Assembly (NCBI RefSeq): GCF_018812025.1
Contig: NC_063062.1
Coordinates: forward strand, 7,694,058-7,758,057
Direction: 5' to 3'
Source: Megalobrama amblycephala
Taxonomy: Eukaryota > Chordata > Actinopteri > Cypriniformes > Xenocyprididae
DNA length: 64,000 nt
This document shows positions 37,418 through 53,454 of the stretch, piece by piece; position 1 is the first letter of the stretch; every line of letters begins with the position of its first letter. The translations under genes and the position numbers were made by a program. Below the pieces are notes generated by a model. The model saw nothing but the letters and a program-made list of their open reading frames with translations. It ran no database searches and was not told where the DNA came from.

Positions 37418-37619
37418 TTTTGTTTTTGCGCACAAAAAGTATTCTCGCTTCATAAAATTAAGGTTGAACCACTGTAGTCACATGGTCTATTTTAACGATG
37501 TCTTTAGTGCCTTTCTGGACCTAGAATGATGGTTATTAAATCTTACGTGTTTGGAACGACATGAGGGTGAGTAATTAATCACAGAATTTTTCATTTTTGG
37601 GTGAACAAACCCTTTAACA
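37418..37619. repeat. Right half of the TTAA foldback family
   Basis: Starts within GTTTTTGCGCACAAAAAGTA and ends GGGTGAACAAACCCTTTAA. Lacks the left arm. Its TTAAGGTTGAACCACTGTAG shows the pre-insertion state for the 16878-17660 element. Confidence 0.8.
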
Positions 37620-38696
37620 TGTTCCTTCAAGTTATAAAATATGAAGCAAAAAATTATTTCAAAATAACTTCAATAAAAATTAAGAATGTTTTCATTAAGA
37701 AATTTCATTTCATTCGTGAATCCAGCCCCATGTTGTGAAGGACACCAAACACTAATGTCTTGAGGGCGAATCATTCGCATCATGGCTAGAGAAGAGGTCA
37801 CATTGCATTTTACACAATGCAGCACTTTAAGAACAGACAGTAAAAGCCATAATAGCTGATTCCTGCATTATGGCACATTCAAGCTGTGCTGTTATGATCG
37901 ATGTGTCCAAATAAATATATTCTTGGATGAGATCCCTCAGGTTACGAGCTTGGGCCATTAGCACATTGGACGTTCTAAAGAAAGCAAGGTCATGAGTTCT
38001 GGATTCTGTGCATCTTTGGGCTAAATTTCAGCCTATCGAAGAAAAATGTGCAAAGCATGCTCTCTTCCCCTCAAGCTCTCCTATATTAAGGCTCTGACGT
38101 CTGGAGAGTATTGACTGACACACTGAGTGGCCATGCTGTCTCTTCCTTGGTGACCTCTACCCGCTATGACTCACACTGCCGAACCCAGCAGGGTCTTCAA
38201 AGTGCTGAGAACCGACGACAGCTAGGGGTTGGGCGGGATGTTGTGGATGGAGGTATGGAGAAAGAGAAAGAGAAAGAGGCTGCACGTATAACAGCATATG
38301 CTACACATTTGCTCTCTTTGTTCCAACCGCAGGCATGTAACACTCAGCTGACGACGGCGAGTTTACATAAACCTCAAACTTACATGAGGACATTCTACTC
38401 GTAATATACTTCCTTATTTCATTTAAGATAAAGGGGGTAAAAGGCCCAAGTGGGACAGAAACTGTAATCTGCTTTATCTGGTCCACAGTAAGCTAGCCAG
38501 ATTTACCTGTTACATCATTAGCTAGCCCGCACCACAGATACGGCACAGGGATTTAAGCTGACATAATAAACAGAGTATTATTAGGAACAGCCTCAGTCCA
38601 ATGGAATGATGTCCTTGTGCAAATATATATCTAAGATGTTGCTCTGGCAAAGCTAATGAGCATAACAACTGAACACAAAACCCATCATGTCATTTT
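37620..38696. other. Intronic sequence with a possible old SINE
   Basis: 37935-38010 (GGCCATTAGCACATTGGACG, AGGTCATGAGTTCTGG) resembles a decayed tRNA-derived SINE head, low confidence. The rest is unclassified. Confidence 0.35.
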
Positions 38697-39661
38697 AATA
38701 GGGCTTAGTTTATATTTAAAAAGAATCTTCTCAAATCTCAATTCTCATTTTTATGAACCGATATTGATTCTTAAATCCCAATAATCGATTAGTCTATCCT
38801 GTTTTCAGTTGATGAATGAACAGAACATTGTAGCGCGGTTCCCATACCATAAATCGCAATAAGTTTTGTGCTTTGTTCATTTTGATATGAAACAAAGTCT
38901 CAGATTTCAAATTCTGTCAATTTTATTACAAAATTTGAAAAAATAAAATGTTTTGGCGCTGTTTAATGTGGCGTGACAGATCGCTGTAGTGCCTCAGTTT
39001 AAGCGAAGCAAACGTGAACTGATCATCTCCTCTTTAATACCAGTTACAGCACGAAATAAATATGAATGAACATCTGAAGGTATGTTAAAAGATAGAATAC
39101 AACTTACCGAAATCCGTATCATGTCTCATGTAAAATCGCTCATCAGTGTTTCAACCGCGGAAAGATGTCAATAAAACAGCTTGTAAACAATAACGTCACA
39201 TTTACCTCAGAAAACCATATTCAGTGACCATAAACTCGTTAGTCAGCTCAAAATGAACTCTAGAGAGCAGCATTTTGCTAAAAATGTGCACCATATTCAG
39301 TATAATTTTCTTCAATATTTAATGTACGTTTGAATAAATCTGTCAAGTTTTTATGACAGCCACCATTTAAATGTTTATATTTTTCAAAAACCAATCTGGA
39401 GTAGAAATAAAATTATGTAATTGTAAAGTTAGTATTATAACTTCATTATTATAAAAAAATGTCCTTGAGTGTAATTTAAGTGTTTGTATACAAATCAGTT
39501 CATTTTAACCTTCAATATTATAGTAATGTAGTTTTTTTTTCCTTGAGAAAATTTGCCATGTACCTGATATATAATCCAAAATGATCAGTATTCGAATCAA
39601 ATCGAATTGAATCGGAATATACTTTTTATCGTTAACAGGAAATCAGAATTGACCCTATTTA
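38697..39661. repeat. Possible inverted-repeat element 'AATAGGG'
   Basis: AATAGGGCTTAGTTTATATT at the left and, inverted, AATAGGGTCAATTCTGATTT at the right, with ATCGATT/AATCGAAT words near each end. No gene. Confidence 0.5.
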
Positions 39662-40914
39662 GTGTCTAAAGTATGTTCAAATTCAATGGTTCATTATGTG
39701 CATTAGTCCAAAAACAAATTACACTTGTCTTCGTAATCTTAAAATAAACATGTTAAAGTGACAAGTCATGATTCCAAAAAAAAAACAAGGAAATAAATTC
39801 ACAATGGATAAAATCAAGTCCTGCCCTACATACCCGCCCTTTAAATTCTCGAATATCCCGTTTCACTCAAAAATATGTCACATTATGTAAGTTAAAATAC
39901 TTTGCCAATAGGAATTCACATTGACTTTACATAAGACATAGAACAGACTCAAAGATCACACTTCACACTTCAACTGCATAAAACTGCTGTTTACTACTTT
40001 AATAAGGCTGTTAATGTCTTATTCAACACATGCAATGTTTGAGTCACATATAGCCCAACTGGTTTTTCCATGGCTAGCATGTGTATGCAGCTAATTGCCT
40101 TTCTAATGTTTACCTTAATTAACATTGCTTTGTTTGCTTGTCAATTCAGCCCCGTGAAAAATCCATAAAAGCACGCGAAAACTAGCTACACCTACGTTAT
40201 AAGAGCTCTTAAATCCAATACACCACATGCATTTGTGTTCAATGGATCAAATAACAGCAGAACCGACAGACTGTGGGTTTGCGTTGAGCAGCGTCAGTAA
40301 AGATATGAAGAACAGCTGATAGAGTCTGCGTTGCCAGTGCTGACATCCGCTTGTGGAAGCTTTCACGGGGCGTTTGCAGTAGGAGAATGACACCAAAGCC
40401 ATCGGCAAGCTGCTGAGACTTTGGAAATTTCCTGCTGAGAGTCCTCCCTGCCTTCCACAATCACTTTTACAGCTGATGGCATCTTAAGAGGAGCCTTTTA
40501 GGAAGCAACGTTACGAGAAGGGGAGGGCTGACGGAGGCTTTAGTTAAAAATATGCAAAGGGAACATTTTGTGCATCCTGTCCTATCGAAGGTCGCGGGTA
40601 ATTGTCCCTCCGATTTAAAAGCACTGCCAAAACAAATAACTGCAGGGAACAGAATGGAAGATGCATGAACAGGCATGTCTTTATATAACAGTTCTGCTGA
40701 AAGCCACTGCCTTCGATAGAAACGTTTGGTAACCTTGGTGCAAGGGTCAGCCTTAATTCTCAAGTTTTTCATGAGGTTTAATGGTAGAAGCTGGTTTTAA
40801 TCTCCTCTGATTCAGCCGTTCTCATCATCAGTAATAAATCCAGACAGATTGAGAGACACAGAAGTGATTACATTTCTTTTCCTCTTATAGAAGGGTTTGT
40901 GGCCTTGTTATGCA
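39662..40914. other. Intronic sequence, no gene
   Basis: 40230-40860 looks single-copy. A minus-strand frame at 40467-40772 has no recognised domain. Confidence 0.5.
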
Positions 40915-40918
40915 TTAA

Positions 40919-41879
40919 AAGGTGAAGTGTGTAATTTCTTCATCACTAAATGGAATTGCAAAAATAATGACCTTTCAAAAAGGTTTCCCAAACACTCCCT
41001 CCATCTTCCATTGTTTGGACAAACAGGTCACAAACCCCAGCTCATGCCATTGGTTGGTCATGGGTCAAACAAAACAGTTGTTAAAATATAAATATTAGGA
41101 AATACTTAAACTTGATATAACTTATTTGATATAAGCTTAAGTTGAAGTACTAAAATTACAAAAAACTAAAACTGAAATAGTTAAATTGTTCTTACAAAAA
41201 AAAAATTTAAACTAAATAGAAATATTAAAAATAAAAAAAATGACTAAATTACTAAACCTTAAAGTAAAATTGAAAATATGAATATGTTTTTATATTAATA
41301 AATACTATACCACACTGTAAAAATTATTTTAATTTATTTTCTTCAATAATTTCAAATTATTTTCTTAATTCAATAATTAATGTGGTTCAGATAACATAAT
41401 ATTTTGAGTTTCTGTTGATTAAACCAATTGCCTTCAATGTATTAACTCAAATTTTTTATTTCATTGAACTCAAAAGTAACATACTTTTTTTTTTAAGTTA
41501 AACCAACAATTCTTTTTTACAGCGCAGTATAAAAATAATACTAAAATAACAATGTTTAGAACATATAGTGAATGTTTTTCGGTTTTCAGTTTTTCAGTTA
41601 AATGAGTCAGTGATTCAGTTCGATTTGTGAAAAAATTGTCCAGACTATTTTTGTGAAATGGTTTAACCAGTTTATCACAAAAAATGTTCTTGGTTCAGTG
41701 AGTCAGCGATTCAATCCAATTCATAAAATAGTTGTTCATACAGTTTTTGCGAACTGGTTCACATTTTTTAAACTTTTTTTAAACTAAAAATGCTTTACTT
41801 ATAGTCAATTGTATATACTTATTGGTCTAAGAATAGGTAAGGAAAAAAAAAAAAAAAAAAAAACTCACACACTTCACCT
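40919..41879. mobile_element. TTAA-flanked Kolobok-like element
   Basis: TTAA at 40915-40918 and 41880-41883. Termini AGGTGAAGTGTGTAATTT and, inverted, AGGTGAAGTGTGTGAGTT. Interior is AT-rich with a 21-A run near the right end. No gene. Confidence 0.82.
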
Positions 41880-41883
41880 TTAA

Positions 41884-42912
41884 GCCAGCAGGGAGTATCT
41901 TTGAAAATATCCACACAGATATGATGTATGAAAGGAGATCTACGTTGTATTCTTGTCACACTGTAGATTCACAAGCAGCAGCCATTTAGAAAAGTGTCGG
42001 CTGATGATCCTTTCAGAAAACCACAATCTTTCTCTCTCGTTTCCATTATAAGATTTTCCCCTATGAGAGACAGAAGCCCCCCGTTTCAACAGAAGCCTGT
42101 ATTAAACAGTCAGAGCGTTCCAAGAACAGTGTGATCCTCTCCCAGGGCTATATAACTCTGTGGGAGGCCTCTACAGGTGGGTTGCTGCTGGCTACATTTC
42201 TCTGTGTGTCCTGTTACTAAAAAATGAGGTGAGAACCAGTTGGTAACAGTAGGCTGATGTCTGATTGAGGTATCTTTTTAGCACAGGAATGCAACACATC
42301 GATGCAATGATAATTATAGACCACCTACAAGAGATCTGCAATCATACTGCATGCATGAACTAATGCATCACTAAATATAGTTTTTTTTGGTTTTCTGAAG
42401 TGGTGCTTTCCATGCAAAACTCTAAAGGCACCCACATACCTACAAGATAATCGGGCTGATTTTGGGCCCAATTCTACCGTTCCGACAATACTAGGTAAAG
42501 TCTTGATTATCTTGATGGTTCAACAGATTATTTTATCAGATTTTCCTATGGTGTGAGGTGTTTTAAGAGTCTCTCACATTTTGAAAATTTGATAAGATTT
42601 GAAACATTCTTTAGTGTGGGCCACCTACGCTATCACGGGGCGCCGGCGTTAACGCTTCTTTTCTTTGAATGGGTGACCATGGTGCCGAACTGATTGTGGG
42701 TTCCGTCGCGTCACTTCACTCGCGTTGCAAGCGGCAGAAGTTGAGATTTCTCAACTTTTCAAGCGCCTCGCAGGCTCACATCAGATCGCCCTTGCAAATA
42801 CCCTAAATTTGATTGCGTTTGTAACCGGATTTGATTGGCTGTTAACATAACGGTCTCAACACAAGCTTCAGACACGCCCTCCGTCAAGCGTGACGGGCCC
42901 CCGTGAAGCCTT
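41884..42912. other. Intronic sequence plus a GC-richer repeat-like block
   Basis: 42430-42620 (AGATAATCGGGCTGATTTTG...) and 42625-42905 (GGGGCGCCGGCGTTAACGC) differ in composition from the surroundings and look like pieces of mobile elements. I cannot name them. Confidence 0.4.
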
Positions 42913-43245
42913 AAGGTGTAGTTTGGTTCCAAGGATGTTGCTATGCGGTTTCTAGGGTGTTTTGTCTGTTGCTAAGGTGTTGCTATGCAGTTGCTAGAGG
43001 GTTTTGAGTCATTGCTTGGGGGTTGCTATGCGGTTGCTGGGTGGTTGCACCTAAACATTCTTGCAACCCGAAACAATGTGGACACACTAAGAAATCTAAG
43101 ACAAAATACACAGAGCAATATTAGTGTTTGCCAGGGCATTGCTGTGTGGTTCCTAAAGAGCTCTGAGTGATTTTTTGCATGGTTGCTATGGTGTCCTGGG
43201 TGGTTGCTAGGTGATGCTTACTTGTCAAAGTCAAAAGAGCACGCA
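42913..43245. repeat. GTTGCTATGCGG minisatellite
   Basis: Roughly 10-20 bp imperfect repeats of GGTTGCTATGCGGTTGCTAG and relatives, ending in the AAGTCAAAAGAGC tail shared with 28361-28470. Confidence 0.82.
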
Positions 43246-43289
43246 CCAAAGTTTCTAGACATGGCTTGGCCTCTCTTTCAATGCAAATT

Positions 43290-43645
43290 TGAGGGATTTT
43301 TTTCAGTAAAAAATGACTTCTTAATGACTTCTTTTTATATACAAATATATAAATATCCTTAAAATAAGATAAATGTACTTGAGAAGCAAGATATTAAAAC
43401 TTGCTTTCACATACTATATCTTGAATACACATGTATCTTGTCTTATTTCTTTTAACTCATTTGTACTTAAAATAAGTGCAAAACATCTGTCAGTGCAATA
43501 AGACGAAATAAACTAATTTTAAAGATGCATTCTCTGAAAACAAATTGTAGTATCTTATGCAGTATTGCTTCAAGTAAACTAAATATTTTTAGATAACTTT
43601 CAAATAAGACAAACACTAGTCAAAAAGAGGATTTTTTTTTTACTA
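43290..43645. repeat. 'AGTATCTTATGCAGT' cyprinid repeat, copy 1
   Basis: ATCTTGAATACACATGTATC, GCATTCTCTGAAAACAAATT and GTATCTTATGCAGTATTGCT recur in the same order at 47165-47425. Confidence 0.72.
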
Positions 43646-44040
43646 TCATTTCAAAATCATATCATGTCAATGGTATAAAACCAAATGGTTATACATCAAA
43701 TTGTAACATATAGGTTTAAGGATTTGAACAAATCCCTAGCACTAAATATGCACAATAGTAATAGTGCTTGCTATGTCTTATTCGCTCTCCCTCTTACTCT
43801 CTCTCACTCCAGATGTACATGGCTGACGGCTGATGCGACTCTGTACAATGTCAGCTTTTTTCTCCTCTTTGTTCCAGCTGGGAGGAAATTAGGAGATCAT
43901 CTTGTATGTGAACTCCCTCAAGAAAGAGGACACAATCTCAGAGTAACAGCAGCTCCTGTACCACTCTTCACACTTAACTCATCACTGACACACACTCAAT
44001 TAATGCACATGGGTAGCTGAAATATACCATATATATCATA
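43646..44040. other. Intronic sequence, no gene
   Basis: Open frame at 43685-44020 without a recognised domain. Confidence 0.4.
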
Positions 44041-44188
44041 TGGAAGGGCAATGTCGGTCCTGGAGTGCCACTATCCTGCAGAGTTTATCTCCAACCCAAA
44101 TCAAACACACCTGGACAGGGTAATCAATGTGTTCAGGACTACTAAAGGCCCGGGTATATTTTATTTTCTGCGTATCCTTTGGTCTTAA

Positions 44189-44787
44189 AGGGGACCTATT
44201 ATGAAAAAATTCACTTTTACATGGTGTCTCCCCTATTAGCATAGACCCCGCCCTGGGTGAGCTGTACACAGTCCGCCATGTTTAGCTCCTCGCCAAAGCA
44301 CTTAACTTTTAAGTGAGAAATTTATTCTTATTAAAAGTTACTAAGTTATTCAATCAAGAGCATTTAGTGATTTTCAGTTTTTCTTTTGTTGTTTGGTTCA
44401 TATTAATGGGATATACAGCAGTAGGTACTGTATATTACACTGCTTTCACTTTAATACACTGATCTAACATACAAGATTTCTTTACTTGCCGTTTATGTTC
44501 ACAGACAACCGACTGTGTTTATCTGAACTTTGTGTGTATTTGACAGTTTAAGCGCAGTAACGCGTGAAACACGGGACGCGCCGTCTGACAGCCAGCTTTC
44601 TGTGCGCGTGCTTCGGATGTGTGCACTGTGTTTTTGACAGAATATCCAAGGCACAAGCTTGTAGGCTCCGCCCTCTTCTGGAAAGAGGGGTGGGGAGCAG
44701 CAGTTCATTTGCATTTAAAGATACATGCATGAATACAGCATGTTTTTCCTTACACTCAAAAATGGGCATTTACAATATGGTATAATT
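44189..44787. repeat. TTAA-type element, left end only
   Basis: TTAA at 44185-44188 then AGGGGACCTATTATGAAAAA. The interior (AGCTTGTAGGCTCCGCCCTC) runs to about 44787, where the right terminus is replaced by GGGCTGTGGTAGGC sequence. Confidence 0.7.
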
Positions 44788-44812
44788 AGGGCTGTGGTAG
44801 GCATGACAACCG

Positions 44813-44828
44813 CACCACCGCGGTGGTG
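44813..44828. repeat. 16-bp perfect GC palindrome
   Basis: CACCACCGCGGTGGTG is exactly self-complementary. It is followed by a related GCCACCGCGGTCGTGG, in an AT-rich surrounding. Confidence 0.9.
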
Positions 44829-44898
44829 AAGTTGCCACCGCGGTCGTGGAGTGTCACTGGCGGTAGTGTGACATTTTATATACATGTATAAAAATATA

Positions 44899-45632
44899 TA
44901 TAAGAGGTCGCGTTAACCGAAAATTTTCCGTCATTGATGAAATTTTTTGAGCAGTGACGGAAAAAATCTGCAGCCCGTCCGTCATTTTGACAGATTATGT
45001 AGCTTGTAACTGTAATTCCCACCCCTGTCCAGTAGGTGGTGAGCGCGCTCCAGTGTGGCAGCAGAGCGCGAGTTCAGTCTCCAGAATAAAATGAAAACAG
45101 ACGAGCACCTTAGTTTAAGTCAATTTTATAATAATAAAGTTACTTATGCTTACTTGCATAATTAAGTTTTGTTATTTTTCTTATTGACTATAAGATTATA
45201 ATGGTCAATGAATGGCTTTTCTGAGGTATATTGTTACGTGAAATTGTTTGCAACACTGATGACTGTGATGTGATACAGATTTCGGTAAGCTACATCTTTC
45301 AACATATTTTTTGATTTTCATTCATGTTTATTTCGTTCTGTACAGTATAAAGAGGAAATGGTGATCGCATTCACTCACAATCCGTGACAAGTGTTCAAGA
45401 TAACGTTAACTGAAAAGTGACGCAGTATTTGATCAACTTTCTTTTCATAGTATAAATAAATGCATAGCCTATGCCTATTTGCTTATCCTGTAAGTTCATG
45501 AATAAAAATTAAAATGTGGACGAAATCAGAAGCTATTAAATGACTTATCAAAATATATAAATTCAAATGACGGGTAATTATTGATTATGATCGAATTTTT
45601 TACGATCCTGTCCATCAAAATGACTAACACAA
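44899..45632. mobile_element. Inverted-repeat element 'AGAGGTCGCGTTA'
   Basis: AGAGGTCGCGTTAACCGAAA at the left and, inverted, AGAGGTTGTGTTAGTCATTT at the right. Both ends abut TA-rich sequence. No gene. Confidence 0.6.
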
Positions 45633-45638
45633 CCTCTG

Positions 45639-45709
<71 letters not shown>
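45639..45709. repeat. (TA)n microsatellite
   Basis: About 68 bp of TA. Confidence 0.97.
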
Positions 45710-45711
<2 letters not shown>

Positions 45712-45792
45712 TGAGTTAATTTTTTTTTAATCAGGGTAAGAGCTAAACTCTGCAGGACAGTGGCACTCCAGGACAGACGTTGCCCATCCCTG

Positions 45793-47160
45793 CTCTGTCA
45801 GAACATGCTTTCCCTAAATAAATGTATAATTTAGGATATGCATTCTTGTTGAGGATCAAAAGGACAATCATGGTGCATTCCAAAGTTCAGAAAAAATGTT
45901 TGTGCAGATTATTTGTACATCCTGGTGGAAATGTTCTTCACCAAACTGGGACAGAAAATAAATTAAATTCTCATTTACATTGACCTTGAGCCAAAAGCAT
46001 GCTGTTTTCAGTCTATTTTGATCTCAGATCTTTCCCTACGAGCAAACCGATTACATCAGCAGCACAGCTGGGAAAAAAAGAAGGGAGCAGTCAATAACAC
46101 ACTTGTTGATAGTTTCCACTCACTTCAGCAATTTACCAAACATGACCAAGTGGCCGGTTGCCTTTACAAGCCTCAAAGCATTTGCAAAACTCAAACGATA
46201 GCCTATCTGCTCTCATTTAGTAATTATGCCGGTGGCATCCTAAACGTAACACATCTGGCAGCTCTTGGACTGACTCATTCCCCTGTGTTTGATTTCTCTC
46301 AGGGTGGCTGTGTGGTCATCCACCTAACCTAACCTACTGTTGGCCTACCAGAGGCTATCCAACAGAGCAAGCTTCTGTGTGAACCAGGTCTAAGTCTACA
46401 CAAAACGGCTCAATCTGGCCCGTGAAACCCAAACAAGGCTATAGGTAAATGAAAGAGTTGACTGGAAAAAAAATAAGCAGCTTTCAAGTGAGGCATCTGT
46501 TTCTAATGTCGGCGCTCTGGTGTGGATTACAGGGAAGTATTGCCGGGGAACTGACGGTGACCCCATATCTCTATCCCTAGGGAGATGGTTAGTAGCGATG
46601 AGAGCACTGGATTCAGGTTGGGAGGAGGGAAGTGAATCGAAATGAAACTGACCCCCTGTTTACAATCAACTTGATGCTGCATTTCTTTAGGGGTTTTTTT
46701 TTTTATTCAAAAGCATTCAAATATACTGCTTTTTTTTTGTACTAGAAACTCTAAAGGTGGAAAGAATGGATTCAAAATAAACAACAACAAAAAAAATATC
46801 TTCCAGCTGTAAATATCTTCCAGGTGCTGCCACCATGAAGCTGTACCATGCTGTAAAACACAGTAAACAGACTATTTTAATCTTCAAAGCAGAACTCAAC
46901 ATGTGTTTTATCACATTAAATAAGATAAGGAATCAGGTTCTCAGCAAGCCATTGAATTTTATGACCTTCTCTAAACGCACGTGTTGAGGAAGTTCTGGAG
47001 ATTTTTAACATACACACCACCAGAATAAAATCTGAATATGCGCACTTCCCTACTACACAGTATGCAAAAAGTAAATCAAAGGTATAGGATGTCTGCATAC
47101 TCAGTATTCATGACACAGTAGAGGAACAATACTTGGATGATGTACAAAAATGAATTCTCA
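45793..47160. other. Intronic sequence, no gene
   Basis: 45990-46640 looks single-copy and balanced, with a 104-codon open frame (46018-46332) that has no recognised domain. The rest is AT-rich. Confidence 0.45.
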
Positions 47161-47164
47161 TTAG

Positions 47165-47430
47165 TGTTATGAACTTAAGTAATAGTGAATAAGATATTAA
47201 AATATTTAAAATATTTTCACAGATTGTATCTTGAATATACATTAAGTGTGTTGTCATAGGCTTAAAAACAAGTGAAGTGAGATGAAATACACTTGTATTA
47301 AAGACACATTTTCTGAAAACACATCTTAGTATCTTATGCAGTGTTTCTCAAGTGCATGTCACTGTTAGATAACTAGAAAGGAAGACATAAATACTTATTA
47401 AGAATAGGTTTTTTTGCAGTGCAAGTAGAC
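47165..47430. repeat. 'AGTATCTTATGCAGT' cyprinid repeat, copy 2
   Basis: Same ordered words as 43290-43645. A related tail (CTTATGCAGTGTTGCTTCTC) reappears at 48230-48335, just after the Harbinger-like element. Confidence 0.7.
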
Positions 47431-47630
47431 TTGTTGGTATCCTTATAAGGCCACGAGAGCCATAAGATTTAAGAAAGAAAAATGGAAAATGAGGGAAAAC
47501 TGTGAGACGGGAGTGATTCAGGCACCAAAACGTTGTTCTGCATGGTTAAACTCTACTTTTTTAACAACCTTTCCTTTAAATTAGCAAGACAAGACACACT
47601 CATACCCAAATCACAAAACCAGCATTAATG

Positions 47631-48222
47631 GGCCAGATTTACTAACAGCTTGCGCCAATGCAAACAGTCTTTTGGCTTAAACAAAAAAATACTGTGAGTA
47701 TTTACTAAAGACACGAAGTGAGAAATTAGCAATGAAATGGCGTGGACAGTTATTTTTAGAGTTATCGCATATTCAGATGCAAAATTTATGGAAGGAGAGT
47801 ATCTGAATCACGCAACGTCATTTACTAAAGTTTGCGGTAGTCAATTTACTGGTATTTGCGCAAAAAAGCATGTCTTAACCCATTTTGCGCTTGGCATGGC
47901 TGCAATAGTTGCTGCTAGGAGGAGGCGCTGCAAAGAGGAGAGGGATTTTTCTCCACTAGTGTTATTTATTTGGAATTTATTTGGAATGCCAAAGGAAGAT
48001 GAACATATCGATTACCAAGCCACGATATTTTTAATTTGCTGCAACCCTATGCCAATTTGCACTGCTTTTGGTAGATTGAGTTGGTCATTACGGAAATGAG
48101 CTGGCTGCGTATGTGTTCTTTAATTTGAGAATTGTAGATCACCAGCAGAACTTTTCACTCTCATCTGTGCTTTTATGTGATTGAAGTCTCACGTTAATTT
48201 GCCCTGTTTAGTAAATCTGGCC
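47631..48222 (+). mobile_element. Inverted-repeat element with Harbinger-like coding remnant
   Basis: Termini GGCCAGATTTACTAACAGC and, inverted, GGCCAGATTTACTAAACAG. The enclosed frame (47737-48099) contains MAAIVAARRRRCKEERDF followed by LFGMPKEDEH, which resembles the start of HARBI1-type PIF/Harbinger nucleases. The DDE catalytic domain is absent. A 3-bp target duplication is not evident. Confidence 0.6.
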
Positions 48223-48388
48223 AAAAAACTTATGCAGTGTTGCTTCTCAAGTAATTTTTTCTGGTTTTACTGGAAAACAAGTCAAAAAGGTCACATTAAA
48301 TACTCAATAAGAAGTAATTTTGCAGTGCAAGTCAAAGTACATCCGGGTCAAAGAACAATTTCAAAGTGGCGGAAGCAGTTAATCCAGA

Positions 48389-48694
48389 GGTGCGTCCCAA
48401 TTCACGTACTTATGCACTATTCTATGATGTTTTTAAGTACATATAGTGCGAGTACTGCAGTCACACAGAAAATTCTAAAAAGAAAAAGTGCACTTTAAAT
48501 GATAATGATGCACTAAATTAACGGAAAAAACAAAGTGAGGAATGTTGGACACTTCATGCACTCAGCTGTTGCAGCAGGGGGGATCATACATTTTGTTTAA
48601 TGACAAAAACGTATAAAATTCATACACTACATGGATGAGTACATAGTGCATAAGTACACAGTGTATAGTGTGTCATTTGGGATGCAACTCGGGA
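48389..48694. mobile_element. Nonautonomous inverted-repeat element 'GTCCCAA'
   Basis: GCGTCCCAATTCACGTACTT at the left and, inverted, GCATCCCAAATGACACACTA at the right, with ACTTATGCACTAT near both ends. No gene. Confidence 0.62.
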
Positions 48695-48846
48695 ATTTAT
48701 TTATACTACACGCCTATAAGAAGAGAAATTAGTCATTAAAGTCAGTACATACTACAGAACTACAGGAATCTTGACACAGGCAGAGTAACCATTCACAAAC
48801 CAAAACTATTTGAAGAGCAATCCATACAAAGGGCATGACAACATAA

Positions 48847-52721
<3,875 letters not shown>

Positions 52722-52777
52722 AACTCTGAAAAATGCTGGGTTAAAAACAGCCTAAGTTGGGTTGAAAATGGACAACC

Positions 52778-53345
52778 TTGTCTGGCTATCACCAGACCAA
52801 GCTCAATTTAAAATTGAACATTGGTCTGGGGAGTCTGTATGTATTTTCTACTGGACAAGAGGCGTGATCAACGAGCATTAATGAGCAATTGGATAGTCCT
52901 TCAACCAATCAGATCAACGATCCGGGTGACGTACTTTGCAGAGCGACGCGAAAACTCCAGACAGGTTTAGTTTGTATTGGTTTGTAGCATTGATCAGCGG
53001 TTTGCAGAAGCAGCAGTGGCATCGAGCGATTTTTGCAGGTTGTGCAAAAAAAACATGAAAGTGATCGGTATTTACACCCACTCGAGCGATTTGTTTGCTA
53101 AACTAAAGAAGTCATTCAGCATCGTCGAGAGGTTAAAAGGAATTGGATTGACGGTCGTGCTTGCAGTCGCTTCTCTATCGTCATCGTGTTATACCCGCCA
53201 ATAGCGAGCAAGGTGGATAAGCCAGTCAGTGATTGGTTCCCGCAAAAGTGTAACAGAAGCAGTAGAAATTAATGTACGGGTTTCCAGACTGAGTTGCCGG
53301 GCGAAATCAAATCGCCACCAGATCAGGCTGGGTTTACCCAGTCTA
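52778..53345 (+). mobile_element. hAT-like insertion with small Cys-containing frame
   Basis: Flanks GGACAACC (52770-52777) and GGACAAAC (53346-53353) form an 8-bp duplication with one change inside the AACCCAGC element. Imperfect inverted ends TTGTCTGGCTATCACC and TAGACTGGGTAAACCC. An open frame (52977-53204) contains DFCRLCKKNMKV with a Cys-x2-Cys, perhaps the start of a zinc-finger exon; no family assigned. Confidence 0.62.
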
Positions 53346-53454
53346 GGACAAACCCAGCGGTTGGGTTAAATGTTTGCCCAACGTGCTGGGCTGTTTTATT
53401 TAACCCAACTATTATTACTATATGGCTGCCTTAAAATGAACCCAAAATACAGTA

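Larger units (their letters stand above)
44041..45792. mobile_element. Composite inverted-repeat element (probable hAT) with later insertions
   Basis: GTCCTGGAGTGCCACTATCC near 44055 and the inverted word in GGACAGTGGCACTCCAGGAC near 45755, continuing to CATCCCTG at 45792, form matching ends. The family is a common fish 'CAGGGATGGGCAAC' hAT derivative. Inside lie a TTAA-type left end (44189), a GC-rich palindrome (44813), another inverted-repeat element (about 44899-45632) and a TA microsatellite. Confidence 0.68.
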
